51,770 nucleotides of DNA from Lachnospiraceae bacterium. GTDB taxonomy: Bacteria > Bacillota > Clostridia > Lachnospirales > Lachnospiraceae. The notes under the pieces were generated by a model. That model ran no database searches. It was not told the origin of the DNA and saw only the letters and a program-made list of their open reading frames with translations. The stretch is taken from contig JAILGE010000012.1 of NCBI GenBank assembly GCA_024697065.1, positions 1 to 51,770 on the forward strand, in the 5' to 3' direction. This document shows positions 27,208-34,999 of the stretch, piece by piece (position 1 is the first letter of the stretch; each line of letters starts with the position of its first letter). A program made the translations under genes and the position numbers.

Positions 27208-28419
27208 TTATTTGCTAAAAAGCTCTGCAAGCTCATCTTCATTGAGCTTGGATCCGATCACGCAGAACTTACCTGTGGGCTGGGGCATTCCCTCTCGCAC
27301 GCTGCTCTCACCGGGAACATAATCGAAATAGATCCATGTTCCGTCCTTGGCAGGTACCATTCCTTTTGCACGAAGTACGGTTCCGTAAGTAACCGCATCC
27401 ACCAGCTTTGCAAGAGAAGCTTCGATCTCTTCCTTAGTATACTTGGAAGCAGTCTCCATTCCCCAGCTTCCGAACACTTCATCAGCATGATGGTGGTGAT
27501 GATGATCATGATCGTGGTGATGATCGTGATCGTGATGATGATGGCATCCGCACTCATCATCGTCATCATCATGGTGATGATGATGGCAGCACTCGTGATC
27601 ATCTTCATCATCATGGTGGTGGTGATGGCACTCATGATCATCATCGTCATCATCATGGTGATGGTGATGGCACTCATGATCATCATCGTCATCATCATGG
27701 TGATGATGGCAGCACTCGTGATCATCGTCGTGGTCATGGTGGTGGTGATGGCATTCGCACTCATCATCGTCATCATCATGTCCATACTTCTCGATTACTT
27801 CTCCGAGAAGTGTATCCATGAGATCCACGCCTTCCATTGTGTCCTTTATATCACTTCCCTTAAGCTGTTCCCAGGGAGTAGTGATAATGGTTGCTTTTGA
27901 ATTATGCTCCTTTAATATATCCAGTGTCTTCTGCAGTTTCTCATCGGAGATATCTCCCGTACGGCTTAATATGATCGTTCCCGCATTTTCTACCTGATTG
28001 GAGAAAAATTCTCCGAAATTCTTAACATAAAGCTTTGCCTTATTGGCATCAACAACCGTGATGGCGGAATTAAGCTTTGCATCATCACCAAGATCCGCAA
28101 GCTCAACGGCACGAACAACGTCCGAAAGCTTACCTACACCGGACGGCTCGATAACGATACGTTCCGGATGGAACTTGTCCATTACTTCCTTAAGAGCTGT
28201 TCCGAAATCACCCACAAGAGAGCAGCAGATACAGCCGGAATTCATCTCCGTTACCTGAACTCCCGCATCCTTGAGGAAGCCGCCGTCTATACCTATCTCG
28301 CCAAACTCATTTTCAATAAGAACAACCTGTTCTCCGTTCCATGCTTCTTTTAACAGCTTCTTGATCAGAGTAGTTTTGCCTGCTCCCAAAAATCCCGAGA
28401 TTACATCGATCTTTGTCAT
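27208..28419 (-). CDS. COG0523 (CobW-type) GTPase with His/Asp/Cys-rich metal-binding region
   Basis: This 403-residue protein has Walker A GFLGAGKTT (residues 8-16), the CxCC metal motif in SGCICCS (about 60-66), Walker B IEPSGVG and an SRTGD guanine-like motif. Residues about 210-312 are an extreme low-complexity run of His, Asp, Glu and Cys in repeated units. A CobW C-terminal domain (about 320-395) follows. The family inserts zinc, cobalt or nickel into client proteins. The His tract suggests a zinc or nickel buffer or chaperone role. The start at 28419 has AAGGAAG nine bases upstream; a longer frame to 28464 has no ribosome site. A consensus TTGACA stands upstream but no good -10 was found. 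Confidence 0.88.
   Translation of the reverse strand: MTKIDVISGFLGAGKTTLIKKLLKEAWNGEQVVLIENEFGEIGIDGGFLKDAGVQVTEMNSGCICCSLVGDFGTALKEVMDKFHPERIVIEPSGVGKLSDVVRAVELADLGDDAKLNSAITVVDANKAKLYVKNFGEFFSNQVENAGTIILSRTGDISDEKLQKTLDILKEHNSKATIITTPWEQLKGSDIKDTMEGVDLMDTLLGEVIEKYGHDDDDDECECHHHHHDHDDDHECCHHHHDDDDDDHECHHHHHDDDDDDHECHHHHHDDEDDHECCHHHHHDDDDDECGCHHHHDHDHHHDHDHHHHHHADEVFGSWGMETASKYTKEEIEASLAKLVDAVTYGTVLRAKGMVPAKDGTWIYFDYVPGESSVREGMPQPTGKFCVIGSKLNEDELAELFSK
27484..27790. repeat. Tandem repeats coding for the His/Asp/Cys-rich region
   Basis: Imperfect repeats rich in CAT/CAC and GAT codons (on the minus strand) make units of the form DDDDDxECxxHHHHH. At least five Cys-containing His blocks are visible. 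The repeat makes both strands open in several frames, none of which is a gene. Confidence 0.9.
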
Positions 28420-28508
28420 TATTTCATGCTTCCTTTCCATAATTCTTACAGAAAAACTGTTCACTCTTTACGTTCACTTGTATTTTACTCTTGCTGTCAA
28501 GCACGGGT

Positions 28509-28546
28509 AAAAAAGAAGGCATCTCACATATCTCATGTGTGACGCC
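28509..28546 (-). terminator. Terminator after the SEC-C protein gene
   Basis: GGCGTCACACAT and TATGTGAGATGCC form a long stem with one mismatch, followed by TTCTTTTTT on the minus strand, 16 bases after the SEC-C gene stop. Confidence 0.75.
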
Positions 28547-28561
28547 CCCCTTATCCGAATT

Positions 28562-29071
28562 TTAAACTGCCTTACCGCAGCACTTCTTGTATTTCTTTCC
28601 GCTTCCGCAAGGGCAGGGATCGTTAGGATAGATCTTCTTTGGTTTCTTAACTGTTCCCATTTCACGTGCTTCACGGATAAGTGATGCCTGTCTGTCTGCA
28701 TCAAAGATCGCATTCCACTGGGGAAGCTTGTAGAGCCAGTCAGCCTTCGCATCTACCATATTCTTGAAAAGCATTTCCTTATCGAAAGCAAGGGATACTT
28801 CCGTATCTTCTTCCATTGTCTCGATGGGATTTGGTGTCTTTAAGCTCTCCTGGATACCATCAAGAAAAGCTGTCATATACATTACGGAAAGCTTGTACTT
28901 ATCTGCAAGATCCTTTACCGTTCCCTTGACTTCCTCATCAGGGTTCTCGAGAAGCTCTGCATAAACTCTCTTTTCTTCTTTGAAATAATCATCCCACATA
29001 CGCTTTAAGGACTCTTTGCTGTAGTTCTGTGTGTCGTATGCTTTTTTGCGCCATTCGTCAAGAAGTGCCAT
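28562..29071 (-). CDS. SEC-C motif protein
   Basis: This 169-residue protein is helical and acidic through residues 1-150. It ends with a SEC-C zinc motif, [16 protein letters not shown], the metal-binding element also found at the SecA C-terminus. In stand-alone proteins the motif marks many uncharacterised bacterial families. The function is not known. It is the third gene of a run with the nucleoid-associated protein and YqeY, with gaps of about 25 bases. Confidence 0.8.
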   Translation of the reverse strand: MALLDEWRKKAYDTQNYSKESLKRMWDDYFKEEKRVYAELLENPDEEVKGTVKDLADKYKLSVMYMTAFLDGIQESLKTPNPIETMEEDTEVSLAFDKEMLFKNMVDAKADWLYKLPQWNAIFDADRQASLIREAREMGTVKKPKKIYPNDPCPCGSGKKYKKCCGKAV

Positions 29072-29098
29072 TTGTTAAGTCTCCTTTTCTTTAATACA

Positions 29099-29521
29099 TC
29101 ACAGACAGAGCTTTGCAACTGTCTGATTGATTACCTTACCGTCTGCCTTGCCCTTAAGCTCAGCCATTACCGTCTTCATGATCATGCCCTTGTTCTTTGT
29201 GGCGATCAGATCCGCATATTTTTCCTTAAGAAGCGTTTCCACCTCTTCCGCGCTCATGAGCTTGGGCGCATATGCGCTTATAACATCATAGCGGAATTTA
29301 TACTCTGCCATCAACTCCGTGCGTTCTGCGGGACAGCCGTCTATCTGTTCCTGCACGGTCTTGAGTTCTTTCAGGATCACGCGGTCCACAAGTTCTTCTG
29401 TAATGTCGTCTCTGTGTCCCTCGTCAATGGCCACCTTTTTAATTGCGGAGATAACCGAAGAGATCGCATCTTTCCTGGGCTTATCGTGATCCTTCATCGC
29501 CGCTATCATATCTTTCTGCAA
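29099..29521 (-). CDS. GatB/YqeY domain protein
   Basis: This 140-residue protein matches the YqeY family in length and content: an N-terminal helix starting MQKDMIAAMKDHDKPRKDAISSVISAIKK and a C-terminal domain (EEVETLLKEKYADL, then KGMIMKTVMAELKGKADGK) as in the tRNA-binding tail of GatB. It is thought to be linked to tRNA amidotransferase function but its exact role is unclear. Its neighbours are a SEC-C protein downstream and a nucleoid-associated protein upstream. Confidence 0.88.
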   Translation of the reverse strand: MQKDMIAAMKDHDKPRKDAISSVISAIKKVAIDEGHRDDITEELVDRVILKELKTVQEQIDGCPAERTELMAEYKFRYDVISAYAPKLMSAEEVETLLKEKYADLIATKNKGMIMKTVMAELKGKADGKVINQTVAKLCL

Positions 29522-29546
29522 CCTGTCAAATTGCCTCTTAACCTCC

Positions 29547-30539
29547 TTACTTCACCTCGCCGCTCACATCGCTGATGGTTATGGTGATCATACCGTTCTC
29601 CTGACGGAAATCAAATGTATTCTTATCTTCCAGCAGTTCCACAGGAACAAGAAGCTCTATTCCGCTTCCCGTGGTTATCTTCTGTTTTTTGGCAAGAGAT
29701 CTGCGGGTCTTGGGGCTCACATAGACCGGTGTGTCCTTAACTTCCATCTCTTCGGACTTCTGCTCGCATATCTCCAGTGCCTTCCTGTTATCGGAAAAGA
29801 CCTGTTCCCTGATACGCTTCGGATTGATCTCTCCCTCTTCCTTTGCAGTATCCGCAACAGCCTTGCGATATTCGAAGATCTTCTTGGGAGCATCATCTTC
29901 ATAGCACTCCCTGATCGTATCTGTCACTACATCCTGTATTATCTTGACAGCTTCCTTTTCAGACTTGTTAAGATCCAGATGCAGTATGCGGCTTGCCATA
30001 TAATTGACATTCTCATCGCCGATCAGGCATTTCGAATCCGACATCCATACCCTCTGTTCGAATATGTTAACGAAGAAATAGTCATATTCCTTCTGGGTAT
30101 GTGAGGGCAAAAGCCTTGCATCCTTCTTAAGTACGAGTTCTCCCGCATCATCCTTTCCGCAGGCAAGACGGGTCTGGTAATTGAGTTTGAAAAATGCGAT
30201 GACAGGCTGCTCATCAACCGTCGCATATACGAACAATCCGCTTCCCGCGCTCAGTCCGTACGCCTCCTTGAGGAGATCGTGCATCTCATCCGTCACCACA
30301 TCCACAAATGCATCAAATGATTCCGGGGAATCGGGTACTATGGTGGCTAAGAACGAATCGTCCTTAAACCGGGCCTTTTTCGCTGATATATTATCGTAAT
30401 TATATGCTATCAGCTGCATTATGTATTCATAAATCTCGCCATCCGGATCAAGCTTGTATTCATTATAGTCGACATACTGCGCCGCAGCATCTATCGAGCT
30501 TATAAAGCACCTTTCCGGCTGGATCTTTGACCTGTTCAT
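29547..30539 (-). CDS. Nucleoid-associated protein, NdpA/YejK-like
   Basis: This 330-residue protein has the layout of the 37-kDa nucleoid-associated family (PF04245): residues about 90-190 contain SGLFVYATVDEQPVIAFFKLNYQTRL and a following FVNIFEQRVWMSDSKCLIGD strand pattern. The ATG at 30539 is chosen because GGGAG stands seven bases upstream; the frame extends to 30572 only through the promoter region. The family binds DNA in E. coli; its role in Firmicutes is unknown. It heads the three-gene unit with YqeY and SEC-C and has a near-perfect promoter. Confidence 0.75.
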   Translation of the reverse strand: MNRSKIQPERCFISSIDAAAQYVDYNEYKLDPDGEIYEYIMQLIAYNYDNISAKKARFKDDSFLATIVPDSPESFDAFVDVVTDEMHDLLKEAYGLSAGSGLFVYATVDEQPVIAFFKLNYQTRLACGKDDAGELVLKKDARLLPSHTQKEYDYFFVNIFEQRVWMSDSKCLIGDENVNYMASRILHLDLNKSEKEAVKIIQDVVTDTIRECYEDDAPKKIFEYRKAVADTAKEEGEINPKRIREQVFSDNRKALEICEQKSEEMEVKDTPVYVSPKTRRSLAKKQKITTGSGIELLVPVELLEDKNTFDFRQENGMITITISDVSGEVK

Positions 30540-30570
30540 AACACCACTCCCGTGAATTTCTGTCCGAATC

Positions 30571-30600
30571 ATTATAATTAGTTCTCTTTCGGCATGTCAA
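30571..30600 (-). promoter_or_regulatory. Consensus promoter of the nucleoid-associated protein operon
   Basis: A perfect TTGACA and a perfect TATAAT are separated by 18 bases on the minus strand, about 30 bases upstream of the ATG at 30539. The -35 box lies inside the inverted repeat listed separately. Confidence 0.85.
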
Positions 30601-30607
30601 GCATGCC
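30591..30607. promoter_or_regulatory. Inverted repeat over the -35 box (operator candidate)
   Basis: GGCATG-TCAAG-CATGCC is a perfect 6+6 inverted repeat with a 5-base spacer. It covers the TTGACA of the minus-strand promoter and lies about 25 bases upstream of the divergent tRNA promoter. A repressor site is one reading. Confidence 0.45.
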
Positions 30608-30630
30608 AAAATGTCCTACGCAAAAACTCG

Positions 30631-30659
30631 TTGACTTTTAAATCCGCTTATGCTATTGT
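30631..30659 (+). promoter_or_regulatory. tRNA-Arg promoter
   Basis: TTGACT, 17 bases and TATTGT stand 25 bases before the tRNA gene. Confidence 0.6.
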
Positions 30660-30684
30660 AATCAACGTACGCTTGATGCGTAAT

Positions 30685-30758
30685 GTGCGTGTAGCTCAGC
30701 TGGATAGAGCGTCTGGCTACGGACCAGAAGGTCGTGGGTTCGAATCCTGTCACGCACA
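30685..30758 (+). tRNA. tRNA-Arg (anticodon ACG)
   Basis: This is a 74-nt cloverleaf. The acceptor stem GTGCGTG/CACGCAC is perfect, the anticodon arm is CTGG-CTACGGA-CCAG, the T-loop is TTCGAAT and the discriminator is A. The T stem has wobble pairs, as often in this isoacceptor. CCA is not encoded. ACG would be read as ICG after TadA editing. Confidence 0.95.
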
Positions 30759-30763
30759 TAAGG

Positions 30764-30791
30764 ACCGGTCTCATTTGAGGCCGGTTTTTTT
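30764..30791 (+). terminator. Terminator of tRNA-Arg
   Basis: ACCGGTCTC pairs with GAGGCCGGT (one G-T pair) around ATTT, followed by seven T bases, directly after the tRNA. Confidence 0.9.
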
Positions 30792-30938
30792 GTGTGCCCC
30801 ACATCCCCCATGAATGTACGGAGTGGTAAGCAGACAATATATGGATGGCAGGAAGACGTAAACAGTTTGTGCACGAACAGGCGAAAGGTGGCAGCGGGCG
30901 GTATAGACGAATGCCTGTTATCCTACCGGTTTAAAAAG

Positions 30939-31135
30939 TGTTATAATCGTTATGTTAATTGCACGATATAAAGTTACTCTGATCCCCCTCCCTAAATGGC
31001 TAAGGGCGGTGGAATACAGCACACTCTCTTAATTCCGGGAGTGGATATGTTGCCGGAGCAAGGCTTTCCGTACCAAAACATAAAAATCAACAGTCAATTA
31101 TGACCGCACTGTAAGGATAATAATTCAAATAAAGT
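30939..31135 (+). other. Gap between tRNA-Arg and the lipoprotein: promoter and structured leader
   Basis: No gene lies between 30792 and 31135. An extended -10 (TGTTATAAT, 30939-30947) suggests transcription from about 30955. The following 180 bases can form three hairpins in a row: a CCCCCTCCCT/AGGGCGGTGG stem with two mismatches (about 30986-31013), CACTCTC/GGGAGTG (about 31023-31044), and a CGGA/TCCG hairpin near 31053-31071. I do not recognise a known riboswitch class and the c-di-GMP and T-box consensus motifs are absent. A four-codon frame ATG ACC GCA CTG TAA lies at the 3' end. Confidence 0.4.
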
Positions 31136-32329
31136 ATGACCCCTCTCACCCTGAAAAAAATTAATCTTATGCTCTGTACCTGTTTACTCGCAGCTCTGTT
31201 ATGCGGATGCGGGGAAAAGACCTGTGATTTTTGCGGTGAGAAGAAGATATGTCGCGAATTCGATATAGCAGGCGTCAAGCGCAATATCTGCTCCGACTGT
31301 CTGAACAATACTGCCAGTGCGATCTCCAGCAATGTAGCCCGACAGTATGCAGAGCTTTATGAGAAGGGCGAGCTTGAATACCCCGAAGGCTCTCCTCTCC
31401 GCCCTGTAGACAAAAACAGTGCAGCTCAGTCTGCTACACCTTCATCAGAAGCAACAGGTCCGGCAGGCACTTCAGGACTGTCCGGGCTTTCCGGTGACAC
31501 AGGGCTTGCTTCATCAGATCCGGATATTACCCGGGATCAGGCGTGGGAGCCGGACGATAATAACGAATATTCCTCAGGTGATGATACCGGATCTTCCGAT
31601 GCCGGCGCTTCAGGTTCCGGTTCCGATTCAAATCCGGACTCCGATAGCACAGGCTCATCATCTTCAGGTTCTGATTCAGGCTCGGGTTCGTCGACTTCAG
31701 ACTCAGGGGCCGGCTCAGGTTCGTCTTCTTCGGGATCCGCTTCCGGTTCGGGTTCGTCATCCTCGGAGGCTTCATCCGGCTCATCTTCCTCCGGATCTTC
31801 CGGAGCCGCCTCAGGTTCCGGTGCTTCATCCGACTCGGGTTCGGGATCATCTTCATCAGCTTCCGGCTCGGGATCCGACTCTTCCTCAGGCTCAGGATCA
31901 TCGGGATCCGATCCCGGTTCATCATCCTCATCGGATGACAGTCTTGTGGCATCTCTGAACAGGACTCTCCAGGCAGATTCCCTTGTACTTAAGGAAGACA
32001 ATGGCAAATCCCGCACATATAAGCTTTACTCCGGTGACAAAGATACGGGAGTCGTCTTCACCACCGCCTCCAATAACGGCAAAACGGATAAGCTTACCAT
32101 TGATACTTACTCTTCCGATAATTCCCAGGAGTTCGTAAAGGGCGTCATCCGCTCAATCCTTGCCTATATCGACAGCTCCGATTACGACGGTCTTGGGCAT
32201 GATATCTACAACAATGCCGTCCAGTACGGCAATTATTCTTCAAACGGAGTCAAATTCTACTACTCCGAAGGTTCTTCCGATGATATCGAAAAGGGATATC
32301 CCCGCCAGACCTTCGAAATAATTCCTTAA
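31136..32329 (+). CDS. Lipoprotein with Cys motif and long Ser/Gly/Asp-rich linker
   Basis: This 397-residue protein has a lipoprotein signal (hydrophobic LMLCTCLLAALLCGC, lipobox Cys near residue 26). A CDFCGEKKIC...NICSDC motif follows directly, resembling a small zinc-binding or disulfide-bonded knuckle. Residues about 85-270 are a low-complexity tract of Ser, Gly, Asp and some Ala/Pro, like cell-wall spanning linkers. The last 120 residues form a unique domain (LVLKEDNGKSRTYKLYSG to QTFEIIP). No convincing Shine-Dalgarno site precedes the ATG, so the start could be the ATG 11 codons later. The function is unknown. It stands alone between its leader and the pseudo-AAA+ gene. Confidence 0.7.
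   Translation: MTPLTLKKINLMLCTCLLAALLCGCGEKTCDFCGEKKICREFDIAGVKRNICSDCLNNTASAISSNVARQYAELYEKGELEYPEGSPLRPVDKNSAAQSATPSSEATGPAGTSGLSGLSGDTGLASSDPDITRDQAWEPDDNNEYSSGDDTGSSDAGASGSGSDSNPDSDSTGSSSSGSDSGSGSSTSDSGAGSGSSSSGSASGSGSSSSEASSGSSSSGSSGAASGSGASSDSGSGSSSSASGSGSDSSSGSGSSGSDPGSSSSSDDSLVASLNRTLQADSLVLKEDNGKSRTYKLYSGDKDTGVVFTTASNNGKTDKLTIDTYSSDNSQEFVKGVIRSILAYIDSSDYDGLGHDIYNNAVQYGNYSSNGVKFYYSEGSSDDIEKGYPRQTFEIIP
31560..31945. repeat. Low-complexity Ser/Gly/Asp-coding tract
   Basis: Imperfect repeats of TCA/TCC/TCG (Ser), GGC/GGT/GGA (Gly) and GAC/GAT (Asp) encode the lipoprotein linker. The tract is GC-richer than its surroundings and opens long false frames on both strands. Confidence 0.85.
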
Positions 32330-32388
32330 AAGGCCTGCCTCCTTTATGTAAATATTACCAATTCGGTTTCCGAGAAATCACTTTCCTA

Positions 32389-32417
32389 TGGTCAAAATTA
32401 AGGCGTTCTGATATAAT
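32389..32417 (+). promoter_or_regulatory. Candidate promoter of the pseudo-AAA+/VirD4-like unit
   Basis: TGGTCA, 17 bases and a perfect TATAAT stand 108 bases before the ATG at 32526, in the gap after the lipoprotein gene. Confidence 0.6.
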
Positions 32418-32525
32418 CTCTTTTATGATTGAGGGGAAACTATCTCAAATTTCCTACTTATGTTTTATTCCGCACTCATTCATAAATTTTTAAAAAGTGT
32501 AATTTTAAGAAAGGCGGGCAACAAA

Positions 32526-33389
32526 ATGGCAGAAAACCGTTACTACAAGGAGATCATGGCCCTCGAAGGGCTCAATGATTTCAAAGACGTTGTTGAACAG
32601 TGGCATCGTCTCAGCGAGAACATGAAGAAACTTAAAGTCAGAAAAGCACCTGTGGTTCCCAACCTTCTTTGGTCCACCGATGTGGGTATCGACACCGATT
32701 ACCTCATGGATCTGCTGACAGGATTTGTATACGAAGAAGAAAATCTGCTCACTTTCTACGGTCAGCATACAAGAGCTGATTACTATATGGAATATGCACC
32801 TGACAAACAGTCTTTCCAGGAGATCTCCAAGATCGAGGAAAAGATCCGTAACGGTGCGGGCTTCCGTTCCGAGTTCCACGGACTTTTATTCATCGATGTT
32901 AATGAGTGGATCGGACATTTCAATGAAGAGAACTTCATCAACATGATGAAATTTCTCCAGAGTCTTGATTCCGATATCATTTATGTATTCAATATCCCTT
33001 CATACAATCCGCAGGCTGTTGAGCAGCTTACTCACATCCTTGCGCTCTTCTTCCATATCCAGCCTCTCGAGATGAAGCTTCCCGATATCAATGCTCTCAG
33101 TGAGTATGTTAAGAGAGCCATCGGAGAGTACGGTCTTACACTGGATGATGAAGCCGAGAAGATGATCAATGCATCAGTAGCACGGCTTAAGGAAGACCAG
33201 TACTTCGCCGGATATACACTTCTTGATAAGATGGCCAGCGACATAGCTTATTCTATCTACACCTCCACACCGCCCTTCGACGGAGTGATCAGCAAGGGTA
33301 TGATCAATGCTTTTGCACCGGACGGAATATATGTCAGTGAGATGATCCAGAACAATGCACGTATCTTTACGTCGCAGTTCAATTACTAA
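32526..33389 (+). CDS. Degenerate AAA+ protein (CbbX/SpoVK-like fold, no P-loop)
   Basis: The 287-residue protein starts at the ATG at 32526, after GGCGGG; an in-frame ATG at 32460 has no ribosome site. Its layout follows CbbX/SpoVK-type AAA+ domains: MALEGLNDFKDVVEQW resembles the entry helix, GLLFIDVNEW (119-128) the Walker B strand, and LDDEAEKMINASVARLKEDQYF the lid. The Walker A position reads WSTDVGIDTDYL, with no GK[ST], and the Walker B Glu is replaced (IDVN). So it should not hydrolyse ATP and may be a regulatory or structural partner. It lies 18 bases upstream of a VirD4-like gene. The fold assignment is by pattern only. Confidence 0.6.
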   Translation: MAENRYYKEIMALEGLNDFKDVVEQWHRLSENMKKLKVRKAPVVPNLLWSTDVGIDTDYLMDLLTGFVYEEENLLTFYGQHTRADYYMEYAPDKQSFQEISKIEEKIRNGAGFRSEFHGLLFIDVNEWIGHFNEENFINMMKFLQSLDSDIIYVFNIPSYNPQAVEQLTHILALFFHIQPLEMKLPDINALSEYVKRAIGEYGLTLDDEAEKMINASVARLKEDQYFAGYTLLDKMASDIAYSIYTSTPPFDGVISKGMINAFAPDGIYVSEMIQNNARIFTSQFNY

Positions 33390-33407
33390 AAGGAGGCTGT
33401 AAACCAA

Positions 33408-34904
33408 ATGGCTAGTAATCAGATAAAGAATACAAGATATAAAGCAACCAGCGGCCAGACCCGTTGGGCTACAGAGGAAGAGATCAAGCGCTCTGCTACA
33501 AAGGTAGACCTTCATGCAGCTTCCTATCCTACAGCAGGTATCCCCGTTATGTCAGACGGAAATACCGCTTACCTTGACGGAACCGATACACATACACTTA
33601 TCTTCGGTGCTACCGGTTCCAAGAAGACCCGTACGTTCTGTATGCCTACCATCAACATGATGATCCGTGCAGGCGAGTCTTTCATCGTTACCGACCCTAA
33701 GGCCGAGCTCTACGTTCGTACGGCAGGCTTTGCAAAGGAGCGCGGATACAAGCTTGTCGTTCTTAACTTCCGTGATATCGGATACGGCGACATGTGGGAT
33801 CCCCTCGCTCTTCCTTTCGAGTATTACACCACAGGCAGAAAGGACGAGGCTAACAACCTCATCAACGACCTTGCGGCTACACTTGCAGCAAGACAGAAAG
33901 AAAACTCAACCGATCTTCTCTATCCTCTGATGGCTGAGACACTGCTTACGGCTAACATGTACCTGCTCTTCGAAGCAGCTGCACAGGAAGGTGCGGTTAA
34001 CATGCGAAGCCTTACAGCTCTCTGCTCACAGTCTGCTCTCGAGTCATTAAAGACTCTGGCAGGTAAGATGAGCTCTCAGAACACCATCGGTATGCTCTTC
34101 AAGGGTACTCTCCTTGGTGAGAACGAGAAGACAGTCGGATCCATCATGTCGGTTCTCTACGGAATGGTTTCCATCTTCAACCTTAACAAGAGACTTACCG
34201 ATATGCTCTGCCACAACACATTCGATATGAGAATGTTCGGTCACGAGAAGACTGCTGTTTACATCATCGTTCCCGATGAAAAGACAACCTGTCACTTCCT
34301 CGTAACAATGTTCATCAAGCAGGTATACGAAATCCTCATCGGTGAGGCTCAGAGACAGCCGACACTTTCACTTCCTATCCGTGTTAACTTCGTACTCGAT
34401 GAGTTCTGTAATATCCCGAAGGTTCCGGATATGCCGTCCATGATCTCCGCCGGCCGAAGCCGTAACATGAGATTCTATCTCATCGTTCAGTCTATTCACC
34501 AGTTGAAGGGACGTTACGGTGAAGATGCAGATACAATTAAGGGTAACTGTGATAACTGGATCTTCCTTACATCACGTGAACGTGACCTGCTCTCCGAGAT
34601 GAGCTTCTTATGCGGTGATATCAACGCATGGGGACCTGCAGGACCCGAGAAACGTCCTCTCATCTCCATCTCCGAGCTCCAGAGATTCAATAAGCAGAAG
34701 GGTGAGGTTCTCATACTCCACGGACGTGAGTATCCTTTCATCACATATATGGCGGATATCGATTCATATCCCGACTTTGCAAACTACAAGGTTGTACCTA
34801 TCCCACCTATCGAGATCCCTCACGTTCCTACATTCGATGTCATCAAGTTCACGACAAAGAATGCATTCCTTCCGGACGGCGTACCTTTCAACGAGCCCGA
34901 CTAA
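33408..34904 (+). CDS. Soluble VirD4/TraG-like coupling ATPase homologue
   Basis: This 498-residue protein matches the motor domain of type IV coupling proteins. It has TLIFGATGSKKTRTF (P-loop at 67-74), FIVTDPKAELY, the Walker B VLDEFCNIP (about 330) and the downstream VQSIHQLKGRYGEDADTIKGNCDNWIFL block typical of TraG/VirD4. It has no N-terminal membrane segments, unlike conjugative T4CPs. The P-loop has Lys where the Gly before the catalytic Lys is expected. No relaxase, mating-pair or other T4SS gene is in the window. Codon use is strongly biased to preferred codons, suggesting a well-expressed chromosomal gene. AGGAGG precedes the ATG and a strong terminator follows, so this is a two-gene operon with the pseudo-AAA+ gene. 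Confidence 0.85.
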   Translation: MASNQIKNTRYKATSGQTRWATEEEIKRSATKVDLHAASYPTAGIPVMSDGNTAYLDGTDTHTLIFGATGSKKTRTFCMPTINMMIRAGESFIVTDPKAELYVRTAGFAKERGYKLVVLNFRDIGYGDMWDPLALPFEYYTTGRKDEANNLINDLAATLAARQKENSTDLLYPLMAETLLTANMYLLFEAAAQEGAVNMRSLTALCSQSALESLKTLAGKMSSQNTIGMLFKGTLLGENEKTVGSIMSVLYGMVSIFNLNKRLTDMLCHNTFDMRMFGHEKTAVYIIVPDEKTTCHFLVTMFIKQVYEILIGEAQRQPTLSLPIRVNFVLDEFCNIPKVPDMPSMISAGRSRNMRFYLIVQSIHQLKGRYGEDADTIKGNCDNWIFLTSRERDLLSEMSFLCGDINAWGPAGPEKRPLISISELQRFNKQKGEVLILHGREYPFITYMADIDSYPDFANYKVVPIPPIEIPHVPTFDVIKFTTKNAFLPDGVPFNEPD

Positions 34905-34935
34905 TAAGATTCGGAAAACCGCTTAAGTATCTACC

Positions 34936-34970
34936 AAAAAACCCTGTATCGAAAGATACAGGGTTTTTTT
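34936..34970 (+). terminator. Terminator of the pseudo-AAA+/VirD4-like unit
   Basis: AAAACCCTGTATC pairs with GATACAGGGTTTT around a GAAA loop, followed by T bases. The A-run on the left may let it act on both strands. Confidence 0.92.
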
Positions 34971-34999
34971 ATTCCATTTAGCGCTATTACTCATTTTTT

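Noticed and set aside
27258-27900. Open frames on both strands across the His-rich tract
   Set aside because: They arise from CAT/GAT repeats; only the minus frame with CobW motifs continues on both sides.
30980-31080. Cyclic-di-GMP or other known riboswitch in the lipoprotein leader
   Set aside because: The conserved core motifs of the classes I know are not present; it is kept only as an unknown structured leader.
31419-32016. Open frames on both strands opposite the Ser-rich lipoprotein
   Set aside because: They are low-complexity shadows with no start signals; the plus frame has a lipoprotein signal and a non-repeat C-terminus.
33408-34904. Integrated conjugative element around the VirD4-like gene
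   Set aside because: No relaxase, VirB4, integrase, attachment repeats or composition change is visible on either side.
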